The notes under the pieces: model-generated | Database searches by the model: none | What the model saw: only the letters and a program-made list of their open reading frames with translations | Told to the model about the DNA's origin: nothing | NCBI RefSeq assembly: GCF_031143425.1 | Contig: NC_090446.1 | Coordinates: 658,213,717 to 658,277,716 of the forward strand | DNA length: 64,000 bases | Source: Pleurodeles waltl | Taxonomy: Eukaryota > Chordata > Amphibia > Caudata > Salamandridae | Direction: 5' to 3' | Shown: positions 47,532 through 58,180 of the stretch, piece by piece | How positions within the stretch are numbered: position 1 is the first letter of the stretch | How the letters are laid out: every line of letters starts with the position of its first letter | Translations under genes and position numbers: made by a program

Positions 47532-50325
47532 GCCATAGAGTAGAGTAGAGTGGAGTCAGGAGAGTGGAGTGTCTTAAAGTGCAGTGTTGTAGTGTAGAGT
47601 GTCACAGAGTGGAGTGTCATAGAGTGGAATGTCTTAGAGTAGAGGGGTGTCAAGTGTAGGGGAATAGAGTGGAGAGTGTGGAGTGTCATAGAATGTCATA
47701 GCAAAGAGTGAAGTAGAATGTTGTAGAGTGGAGTGGTGTAGAGTGGAGTCGAGTAGAGTGTCATAGACTGGAGTGCTGTGGAGTGACATAGAGTGAAGTG
47801 GAGTTCAGTGGAGTGTCGTAGAGTGGAGCAACATGTTGTAGAGTAGAGTAGAGTGGCATCAAGTGGAGTAGAGTGGTATACAGTGGCATAGAGTGGGCTG
47901 TCATAGAGTGTCATGGAATATCACAGAGTGTCGTAGAGTGAATGGTTGTAGAGTGGAGTGGAGCAAAGTGTTGTAGAGTGGAAGAGCATAGAGTGACACA
48001 GAGTGGTGAAGAGTGAAGTTAAGTTTTATAGAGTGGAGTGGCATAGAGTGCAATGTAGGGAGTGGAGTAGAGTGGAATAGAGTGTTGTAGAGAGAAGTAT
48101 CATTGAGTGTTGTGGATTATCCTTGAGTGGAGTGGGGTAGAGTGGACTGGCATAGAGTGGAGTGTCATAGAGTGGAGTGTCAAAGAGTGGAGTATCATGG
48201 CGTGGAGTGTCAAAGAGTGGAGTATCATAGCGTGGAGTGTCGTGGAGTACCGTGGAGTTGAGAAGAGTGGAATGAAGTGTCATAGAGCGGAGTGTCTTAG
48301 AGTTGAGTGTCATAGAGTGGAGTAGAGTTAAGTAGAAGAGAGTGGCGTGGAGTGTTGCAGAGTGGCGTGGAAAAGCATAAAGTGTCATAGAGTGGTGCAG
48401 AGTGGAGTAGAGTGTCATAGAGTGGTGTAGAGTAGAGTGGCTCAGAGTGGAGTGGAGTGGCATAAAGTGAAGTGACAAAGAGTGGAATAGAGCAGTGTAG
48501 AGTGGAGCAAAGTGGAGGTGAGTGAATGAAGTATCTAGTGTTGCAAAGTGGAGTGTTGTACAGCTGTGTCATAGAGTGGAATATCTTACAGCAGAGGGGT
48601 TTCGTGTAGGGGCATGAAGTTGAGGGTGTAGAGTGACATAGAATGTTGCAGTGAAGAGTGAAGTAGTCTGTGGTAGAGTGGAGTGACATAGAGTGGAGGA
48701 GGAAAGTGTCATAGAGTGGTGTGTCATAGATTGTCAGAGTGGACTGGAATGTCATAGACTGGAGTGTTGAAGAGTGGAGTGGCATAGAATGGAGTAGGAT
48801 AGAGTGGAGTGTCGTAGAGTAGAGTGGTGTAGAGTGGAGTGGTGTAAAGTGTCATAGAGTGGAGCAGAGTAGAGCGGGGTAGAGTGGAGTAGAGTGGTGT
48901 ACAGTTATGTAGAGTGGAGTTTTATAGATTGGTATAGAGTGGAGGGTGAAAGAGTTTAGGGGCATAGAATGACAGAGGCTAGCATAGAGTGGAGTAGAGT
49001 GTCATTGAGTGGAGTGGAGGTAGTGGAGTATAGTGGGACAGAGTACTATAGAGAGAAGTATTGTTGCTTGTTGTGGAGTTCATTGTCGTAGAGTGGAGTG
49101 GGTGGAGTAAAGTGGGATCGAATGGAGTGTCATAGAGTACGGTGTCATAGAGTGGAGTTTCATAGAGGGGAGTAGAATGAAGTGGTGTGGAGCAAAGTAG
49201 AGTAGAGTTGATTTTGTGGAGTGGAGTAGAGAAGAGTGAGTAGAGCTAAGTACAGTAGAGAGGAGTAGAGTGTCATGGAGTGTTGTAGAGTAGTATGGAG
49301 TGTCCTAGACCATTATAGAGTAGTGTAGAATGGAGTGTTGGGGAGTGGCATAGAGTAGAGTGGCACAGAGTGTTGTGGCATGTCATACAGTGGTATGGAG
49401 TGGCAGACAGTGGCATGGAGTGACATACAGTGGAGGGTCATAAAGTGCTGGATCGTAGAATGGAGGGTCACAGAGTGGAGGGGTAAAGTGACATATCGTA
49501 GAGTGGTATGAAGTGCGATAAAGTTGATAGACTGGAGTGTCTTAGAGTGGACTGCCATAGAATTAAAGGTAGTAGAGTGGAGGGGGTAGAATGGGATGCA
49601 TAGATCAGAAAGGTGTAGAGCAGAGGAGCAAAGAGTGGAGAGCCATACAGTGTCAGAGAATGGAGTGTCCTAGAGAGGAGGTTCATGGAGTAGAGATGAG
49701 TAGAGTGGAGGAGCAAAAAGGGGAGGGGCATAGAGAGGAGTGTTGTAGAGTGGAGTGTCATTGAGTAGAGTATCATGTAGTAGAGTGAAGTGGAGTGCTG
49801 TGAAGTCGAGTGAGTTGGATTGCCATACAGTTGAGTAGAGCTGAGTGTCATGGCATACAGTGGACTGGAGTGTTGTGGAGTGGAGCATTGTGGAGAAGGG
49901 TGAAGTGTTGTGAAGTAGAGTGGAGGGACATGGAGTAGAGTGGAGTGTTGTGGAGTAGAGTGGAGTGTTGTGCAATAAAGTGGAGTGTTAAGCATTAGAG
50001 TGGAGTATAGTATGGTGGAGTAAAGTGGTGTAGAGTGGAGTAGGGTGGTGTAAAGTGAAGTAGAGTGGAGTGTTGTATATTGAAGTGGTATTGAGTGGAG
50101 TGGAATAAAATGTCTTAGATTGGAAAATAATAGAGTCGAGGGACCTAGAGGCATAGAGTAAAGTAGAGTGCCACAGAGTGGAGTAGTATTGAGTGTTGTA
50201 GAGTGGGATGGCATGGAGTGGTGTAGAGTGGAGTGGTATAGAATAGAGTAGAGTAGTGGATTAGACTGGAGCAGTGTGTCATAGGGTAGGGTAGAGTGAA
50301 GTGGAGTGGAGTAGCATAGAGGGAC
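47532..50325 (+). repeat. Pentameric GTGGA/GTAGA satellite, part 3
   Basis: About 2.8 kb of degenerate pentamers (GTGGA, GTAGA, GTGTC, ATAGA), strongly purine-rich on the plus strand. It is the same orientation and family as the arrays at 27,019 and 42,315. It carries no gene; the many S/T/L/H-rich frames are repeat artefacts. Confidence 0.95.
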
Positions 50326-50657
50326 ACCCAAGGCGTGAAACATGTTGACCTATAGTTAGAGCTAGAGTCAATGTCCTTTTGCCCCACACTTAGTTGGATA
50401 GAGTAGAGGAACATTATTTCCTTTCTACCCCCTTGTTTTTAACCTTGACCAAGACCCATTGCATACAATAAATCTGTTGCAGTGTGGTTCTCAAGCCAAT
50501 TTTAATCTATTTTTTCTAGCTCTCCATTCTTTACAGTAGGTCTGAATTTTTTCCTACTTATTTTCTTGCCACGCACTTTAAAAATAACTCTGGCACAGAG
50601 ACCCTCGCGAGGCCGGTCGGACTGGACATGTACCCAGGTCAGAGAACTAAACTCCAA
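50326..50657. other. No feature seen
   Basis: Unique-looking sequence after the satellite. Confidence 0.45.
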
Positions 50658-51336
50658 GAGCCAGATGGGTCAAAGTCCCAGTTTGCATTTCCTAAATAGC
50701 GATTTTGAAGAAATCGCTATTTAAGAAATGCAAAATGGGATGTATGAAAATTGTGATTTAGTAATAGCAATTTCTTAAAAATCGCAATCGCTATTACCGA
50801 ACCGCAGGGAGGGGGACTCCATTCATCACTATGGGCATAGGTGTGAATGGTTTTCCATTTCCTAATTTGTGAATTCCTGTTAGGAATTCTCAAATTAGGG
50901 AATGCAAACCCCAGGGTGCTGGGGGCCTAAGGCCCCTTTGATGCACCCCAAAAAAATATTTGTGGATATGTGAAGCGCACACATGCCCTAGGGCCACTAC
51001 ATGTCATTTGTCAAAATTGCACATACTTACCACCAAATTGGATTTGGTGGTAATTGCATTTCCTAAATGCCCAATTCGCATTTAGAAAATGCATGATACA
51101 TGTGCTTTGGAAATCGCCAATGGGAATTCCCTCTTTGCGATTTCCTATTTAGAGAATCCCATTTTGCGATTCCCTAAATGGAGTCGCAATTTCTGGAATC
51201 GCTGTATTAGAGATTCCTTGAAATAGCACTGCAAATGCCTTTCATAAATCTTGAAAGGCATTTTTGCATTCGCAAACGGACGAATTTTGCGATTCGCACC
51301 TTTTGTGAATGTAAAATTGTTTGATACATCTGGCCC
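50658..51336. mobile_element. Hairpin-rich MITE, GGGCCAGATG-type ends
   Basis: The ends are GAGCCAGATG and CATCTGGCCC, flanked by CAA (50,655-50,657 and 51,337-51,339). The interior shows paired 'aaatcgctattt / aaatagcgattt' words like the element at 8,453-9,160. Confidence 0.7.
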
Positions 51337-51904
51337 CAAGAGTCATAAGGCTGATTTCCTGTGGAAGTGACAGGGACACAATAAGCTACCAGAGACATTT
51401 TCTGCAACTTCCCAGCTGACCAGAAGCAACTGGATCGGGGATAGACCATGTTGTTGGCCTCTGCCTGACACCCTGTGAGTCTCTAGGTGCTCACACATAA
51501 GGGTTGGGGTCTTTAGAAGTGTACTTTAGCAGTGGATTGGGACTTAAAGGACTAAAGTCAGAAGGTGAATTCCTTGACCAGAATGGAGCTGTCCTCCATC
51601 GTGGTCAACATGAAATTGCTCCTAAGTCCCAGTCCACCGGGATCATTTGGAGTCTGTGTGTTTTGGCACAATTCCTACTTACAACTTTAAACATTCATTT
51701 CTTCAGTTCTCTTTTTTGTCATTTTGGTGCAAGTTTGTTTGTTAAATTTTACTAAATTTTTATAATTCATGTTGGGATTTTTATTGTTTTGGCATTTGAC
51801 TTTATTACTGTTTTGGTACTGCATTAACATTTTATACATTGCTATAAGTTAAGCCTGTGTACTCAGTGCCATGCCTGCCAGGATATTGAGCTCAGGGTAA
51901 TTTA
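51337..51904. other. No feature seen
   Basis: A T-rich unique stretch with no supported feature. Confidence 0.45.
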
Positions 51905-52060
51905 GGCCCTTATTTATACTTTTTTACCGCTGTGTTTGCGCTGCTTTTTTAAACAAAAACGGCGCAATCTTACAAAATACGATTGTATTTTGTAAGTTTG
52001 CGCCGTTTTTGCGTCAAAAAGTGGTGCAAATGCAGCGCTAAAGAAGTAGAAATATGGGCC
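51905..52060. mobile_element. 156-bp palindromic MITE, second copy (TSD TTA)
   Basis: The ends are GGCCCTTATTTATAC and GTAGAAATATGGGCC, flanked by TTA (51,902-51,904 and 52,061-52,063). It has the same length and the same central palindrome as the copy at 11,956. Its right TTA is also the left TTA of the next element. Confidence 0.85.
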
Positions 52061-52063
52061 TTA

Positions 52064-52673
52064 GGTGGTCATTCCAACCCTGGCGGTCAATGACCGCCGG
52101 GTTGGAGGACCGCGGGAGCACCGCCGACAGGCCGGCGGTGCTCCCAAGGGCATTCCGACCGCGGCGGTAAAGCCGCGGTCGGACCGGCAACACTGGCGGT
52201 CTCCCGCCAGTGTACCGCCGCCCTTTGGAATCCTCCAAGGCCGAGGGGATTCCGACCCCCCCTACCGCCATCCAGTTCCCAGCGGTCCGCCCGCCGGGAA
52301 CCGGATGGCGGTAGGGGGGGTCGCGGGGCCCCTGGGGGCCCCTGCAGTGCCCATGCCACTGGCATGGGCACTGCAGGGGCTCCCGTAAGAGGGCCCCTAC
52401 AAGTATTTCACTGTCTGCTTGGCAGACAGTGAAATACGCGACGGGTGCAACAGCACCCGTCGCACCTTCCCACTCCGCCGGCTCGATTACGAGCCGGCAT
52501 CCTCGTGGGAAGGGAGTTTTTCCCTGGGCTGGCGGGCGGTCTTTTGGCGACCGCCCGCCAGCCCAGGGAAAAACTTAGAATACCCTCCGCGGTCTTTCGA
52601 CCGCGGAGCGGTATTTCGGAGGGGGAAGTCTGGCGGGCGGCCTCCGCCGCCCGCCAGACTTAGAATGACCCCC
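52064..52673 (+). mobile_element. Palindrome-train MITE, copy 3 (TSD TTA)
   Basis: The ends are GGTGGTCATTCCAACC and TTAGAATGACCCCC, with TTA at 52,061-52,063 and 52,674-52,676. It keeps nearly the full row of hairpins found in copy 1; the GCGGCGCAGC hairpin is lost. Confidence 0.85.
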
Positions 52674-53104
52674 TTAGTGTCTTTAATGACTCTCCTTGAG
52701 AAGCATTATGATTATATCTTGATGTGGGTAGTCTCCTACTCCAAATAATAATCCAATTATTCTTTCAGGGAGACTTGAATCTAAGGGGAAGCAATAATGG
52801 ACTGCCTTCTTCAGTGGTGTGGTGGTGCGCACACAATAAATGCAATAGAGAGGTCCCTACACCAACAACGTAACCTATGGAGCTTGATTAAACAAAAGAG
52901 AAACAGCTCCTTCACATGTCCTGTAACTCTCCATTCATACATCTGTAGATTATTCAATGAAGCATCAGCATAAATTACAGATTTTCAGAACTAAGGACAC
53001 AGGTGGGAAGTTAGGTCTTAAAACATTCAGGGGTTGCTTAAATACGGAGAAAGAGGCCTGATGCCCATTTTAGCATGGTCCATCTGTAGGTCATGTGCGA
53101 CTAA
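52674..53104. other. No feature seen
   Basis: Unique-looking sequence up to the left end of Harbinger C. Confidence 0.45.
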
Positions 53105-53763
53105 GGTGCTCATTACGACTTTGGCGGTTTAAGCAGAAGACCGCCCTCAGTGCATGGGCCAAAAGACCGCCAGTGTCGGCCATCTCACTTTCACCGTATT
53201 ACGAGCCACAAACTGTAAACTGGCCAAAGTCAGCCAAAAATCCGACACTGTTGGTCTGACTGGGGGTGGGAGAGAGGCGGTTCCACCACCAGCACTGCCA
53301 TGCCGGAAACATCCCGCCCTCCAAATTAGGACACACAAATCGGCACAGCTGTATTTGCACAGCAGTAATCCACTGGCGGCCTGAACCGCCACAGTCAAAA
53401 GCTCAGCTCTTCCAAAACACAATACCACATTGGACAGTACGAAAACCCCACATCTGACACATATACAAACACCACACAACTTGATCACTGCACTATAAAA
53501 CACCCCCCACACATACTCACAACTCCTTGCATCCTGAAATGGAAGACTGCACAAATAGAAGACACTGCACCTGGATACCATAGGCACCACCGTACCTAAC
53601 ATGCAGCACACACTACACAACTGAAAACCGCCACTCAACATGTCAACACTGCACACAACCACCACATACCACAAGCACACCAAACCACACAACCCCACCT
53701 TAACAAACACCACACCCTGCACCCCTGCACATTACACACCTCACCACCCACAACACATCCACC

Positions 53764-55024
53764 ATGTCACAACAGAAACACCCATGATTCACAGACGAGG
53801 AGTTGAGGGTCATGGTGGAAAAAATTGTCAGAGTGGAGACACAACTGTTTGGGAGCACAGGTCCAGCATACATCCATAGCCAGGAAACCAGAGTTATGGC
53901 AGAGGAACGTCGATAGGGTGATCTCAGTGGGAAACCATCCATGCACAAGGGAGGACCTCAGGAAGAGGTGGAACGACCTACAGGGGAAGGTCCGGTCCAT
54001 GGCAGCAAGACACCAGATAACCATCAATAAGACTAGTGGTGGACTCCCACCTCCTCCCCCAGAGTTAACTTCATGGGAGGAGAAGGTCTTGGCCATCCTG
54101 CACCCAGAGGGCCTGACTGGAATACCAGGAGAACTGGACTCTGGTAAGTCAACAACACTCCCTGGGCACCATTTACTCTTGCACAGCATGTACCCCCACC
54201 ACCCTTACACCACCTTACAACACCCTTATGTGCACCGATCCACCCTGAAAGCATGCCACACCTCCCCACTACAACTAATCCCACACAGGCCCACCAAGTG
54301 CACAGGTATCTCCCACTGTAGCAAGTACTACAACTACCACAAGGCAACACTCCCCACCCTTGTTTAACTGCTAATTCCACTCCACATTAGGACACCTGCA
54401 CGTATAACCATGTCACCCCTTTACCTACAAAGATACTTGGACTGCTCACTAGTACATGGCAATGACAGTATTGATAACTACAACCTACTATACTATATAC
54501 AAGCACACATCAGCCCTTAAACATTGCCAGTGGTCAAGCAGCTGTCATTACCATCACTGCAAAGCATGTCAAGGCTATGATTGCAAACAACCATGTGAAC
54601 AACAAGTACAGGTATCCCTACTACAGCCATCCAGTAGAGGATGCCAGAGACAGACAGTAAGCCCTTGGAAGTAGGCCCAATTGAGGACTACAATTCTGGA
54701 TGTCTGGAAGGGGACACCTCACCTGGTCCATCCAGGATGACTGGTAGTCCACCACCACCAGCCTCACCCTGCCCCACCTCTGTGGCTACTACAGCACAGG
54801 AAACCCCTCCTCCCCAAACCTGTGCCAAGGACAGATCAATCTATAGTGTGCCCCACAGTAAAGGGCCCTGAGTCTACCCATAACATCCAAGATGATAAGG
54901 GTCCTGTTGTCATTGGGAGTGGGCACACTTTGCCAGGGTCACAGGCACAGTGGGCAAGGGCAGTGGGAGGGAAACTGTGGGTCAAGGGATGAGGTCCCAA
55001 TGGGACAGGGCTGGCTAGGAGGCC
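53764..55024 (+). pseudogene. Harbinger C Myb/SANT-like gene, first part
   Basis: Exon 1 (53,764-54,143) starts MSQQKHP, then a TGA, then FTDEELRVMVEKI. A frameshift near 53,860 is followed by LWQRNVDRVISVGNHP and LRKRWNDLQGKV. It ends CTG before gtaagt, as in A and B. Exon 2 probably starts near 54,612 and is readable with stops (SGHTLPGSQAQ region) until the inversion breakpoint at about 55,024. Confidence 0.7.
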
Positions 55025-55028
55025 ATCT

Positions 55029-55387
55029 CCGACTACCCCAACCTGCCTTTGCTCCTGACACCAGTGAGGTACCCTATAACAGATGGGGAGGGCCGTTACA
55101 ATGAGGCTCACGGGCAAACTAGGCGTGTAATCGAGAAGATATATGGGCTATTGAAAGCAAGATTTAGATGCCTACATGTGTCTGGTGGAGATCTACAGTA
55201 CAGGCCACAGAACGTATGCCAAATCATTGTAGCATGCTGCATGCTACACAATATTGCCCTGAGAAGACACATTCCACTGTTGGATGAGGAGGAGGTGGCA
55301 TCTGGACCACTGGCTCAGGCTAATGACTCTGGAACTGGCGAGGAGGCAGATGAGGAGAATGCAGGGCTGACTCTAGGACTGAGTTGA
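55029..55387 (+). pseudogene. Harbinger C transposase, C-terminal part (inverted segment)
   Basis: It reads DYPNLPLLLTPVRYP, then GRYNEAHGQTRRVIEKIYGLLKARFRCL with the catalytic Glu, then [17 protein letters not shown] and an acidic tail. It lies on the strand opposite to the rest of the same gene (56,862-57,510). Confidence 0.8.
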
Positions 55388-56369
55388 TTTGGCAATTCTT
55401 CCACTGAAAGCCAGGTATGTGTGATCTAAAGTTAATGGGACCTCTATCTCTGTCTGCCTAGAGACATTTTCCCTCCTTGTGTTTAGCATCAGGGGATAGG
55501 AGTGCACTACGTCCATCCGCCTGTGTTAAGCATTTTGATGGGATGCTGACTCACCATCAGGGGAGGTGTAACTGCTATAATGCCAAAGCCATGTGGTACT
55601 TGCTGTTGGCATGGCATGACTTCAGCATAGGGTCCCCCATGTTACATGGTTTCAAGACTGCAGTTTGGATGTGTATGGTCTAGCCCAATCCCATCACATG
55701 ACAGTCCAGCTACCCATCCATACTGTTCCCAAAGCTAATGTCTGGTACCTACCTGTTTTAGACATTGCAAGATAGGTTTTCTGTTGGTGATGTTAGGTAT
55801 GAGGAATGGTACTTTTACTCTGTATGGGTATGACCCCCAGACCTACCTTGTAGATATGTGGTGACTTCCCCACTGCAACATGATTCCTGTGGATACCATA
55901 ATGTCCTGTGTGTGTATTGGATGGGCAACATGGGAGACATAATTGAAACTTTACCTTATATTGTTCTATCTTCAGGTCAGATGTGTGGTTATACTGTTTT
56001 CTGGCAAAACGTTTGACACGCTTGGCATAGGATTACAGTACAGGAAAAAGTCATGACCAACCTGCTGGACATTCCTGCCACAACTGTCCCTCTGTAAGAC
56101 TTATTGGCATCTATATGTGCATTTAAATTCACATATTTCACATTAAATGGTGCTAGTGACAATGATGACACGTACGCCATGACAGTGCTGAAATGTGATT
56201 CAACATGTATTTGCTGAGGAGTGCTGTCAAGGGGTTTGAAAGCATCAGATTAGGTGGCCCTGCTGTTGGTTTCACAGGTCCAGTCTCCAGGGGCGTAGGC
56301 GAAATGAAGTTTTGACAGTTGACAGTCAACTGGGTGTCTCAGTGGCACACAAGGGAGAATGTTCAGGAG

Positions 56370-56776
56370 AGAGATCGCTTCCTGGCAGTGTTTTTGATAT
56401 TGGGCTCAGGTCCTGCAGGATTCCTGGATGGACGACCTCATTTGCGTGGTGGATCCTCTGCTGCAGGGACAGGGGTACTCATAGCCTGTTGGTCCTCTGG
56501 CTGGGCCTCCATTGCAGTAGCTGTGGCAGATATAGATGGCAGAGGTGTTGATTGGCTACTGGTAGGGGCCTGCTGGTGAGTGGAGGATGCATGCAGGATG
56601 CTGGTGAGTTCTGTGAGCACCCCACAAATGGAGGCCATGGTGGCATTGTGTGCCTGCCACTGCTGCATGGCCTCTTGGTGGTATTGCCTCTGTAGCCTCT
56701 GATCCTCCTGCAAGGTTGTCAGTATTTGACCCATCCTGTCCTGGGATTGCTGGGACCTGTGTGCACAAAGGCACAA
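56370..56776 (-). pseudogene. Harbinger C Myb/SANT-like gene, C-terminal part (inverted segment)
   Basis: Glutamine-rich coiled coil (QILTTLQEDQRLQRQYHQEA), then a linker and PPRK followed by a TGA. It is on the strand opposite to its own exon 1. After the stop the basic tail is still recognisable (ARKRSL). Confidence 0.65.
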
Positions 56777-56861
56777 ATCATTAGGGAACTATAAGAGGCA
56801 CAGAGCAGACTGTGAAGTGAAGGTGCATAGATATTAGACATAGACAGTGGTACAGTTACTG

Positions 56862-57510
56862 ATGAGCCAGGCCCGCTCTCTGTAGTCGCGACATCATTTG
56901 TGGGACACTGCTGTTCCTTAAGATGTAAAAATCATGTACAGATCCGGGAGACTTTGCTGTCACATGGGATATGTATTGGTTGTCAAGACACACCACCTGC
57001 ACATTGATCGAATAGTGGTTCTTCCTGTTCCTGTAGACTTGCTCATTGGCCCTGCGATGAACTAAAGTGACATGGGTGCCATCAATGGCCCCTATTACAT
57101 GTGGAACATGTGCAATGTCATAAAAGGCAGACTTCACAATGTACAGATCAGCACGTTGTGAGAACCTGATGTAGCTGTTCAAGTGCTTGTGAAGGTATCA
57201 GTACATCCTGTAACACAAAACTAAACATCGGCTATGACATTCCTGCAGCCAGTCCCACTGTCACCTGAAAAGATCCAGAGGCGAGGCAATGCAGGACAAA
57301 TAACACCTGTACTGTTGATTGGACGGCATGTGGATTACGTATGTCTGGCAGGAGATCCGGCTCCAACTGGGTACACAATTCCCTGATGGTCTGACGGTTC
57401 AGATGATATGTCTGTATTATGTGTCATTCTTCATGGTAGCAAGGTTGACTAAGGGCTGGTAGACTAGTGCACTTCTCAATCTCCCCATTGGACGGTATTG
57501 AGGCATAGGA
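56862..57510 (-). pseudogene. Harbinger C transposase, N-terminal and central part
   Basis: Readable pieces include VYQPLVNLATM, HLNRQTIRELCTQLEPDLL, LASGSFQ, VIGAIDGTHVTLVHRRANE, QVYRNRKNHYSINVQ and SPGSVHDFYILRNSS. Stops include one replacing the Gln of GMSQPMF. There is no frame break at the VHRRANEQVY site where A and B both have one. Confidence 0.75.
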
Positions 57511-58180
57511 AAAACACATATCAGAACATCTGGTACACTGTTGTTACTAAAGTACACTATAGAAGGGGTAAATAGGACAAGTCATGTAAGGTATTTTAAA
57601 CCTGACACAGGGAAATAGTTATTCACAAACTACACAACTGCAACATCCCGGCTGTTAGTTCCATTCCTATAATGGGTCTGTACAGAGATGGACGTCTGAC
57701 ATAGTAAAGTTGTCACTAAGTCAAATACACTTATCAAACGTCCACACTTTGAAACAATTATACATGGCATTTTAGCAGGTGACACTCACATCACTAGTGA
57801 GTTCACATGAGTTGATATTGTACATCCAGCAACTAGTGATTCACTTCATGCTATGACGCACTAGGATGATTTAGAAATCTTAAAAATATGTAAAATGGCA
57901 GCCACCTGTCCTACATGTAGAGGACAGATGGAAGTGAGCTCATTCTGCTGGCATTAGTCATCATGGTGGGAGACGGTCGGAACCACTGTGCATCTCCTCA
58001 TTGGTTAACATTGATCACTATGGGAAACTGGAGCCAATGATGATCACAGCCTGCAGTGGAGGTCATGACTGTGGCAGCCGTGACCACCATTTTCTATAAC
58101 CCATCTCACTTGACTCCTGACACACGAGCAAGCAAGACCTCCACTGCGTGAGCTGCTGTGTTCTGTACCTGGAAGCCACA

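Noticed and set aside
47532..50325. Long Ser/Thr/Leu/Tyr/His-rich open frames on the minus strand
   Set aside because: They translate the pentameric satellite; no start context, no domain, and the same pattern appears wherever the satellite occurs.
50330..50350. GTGAAACATGTTGACC resembling the end of the hammerhead-like region
   Set aside because: No CUGANGA core or stem II precedes it; similarity is about 13 bases and could be chance or a decayed fragment.
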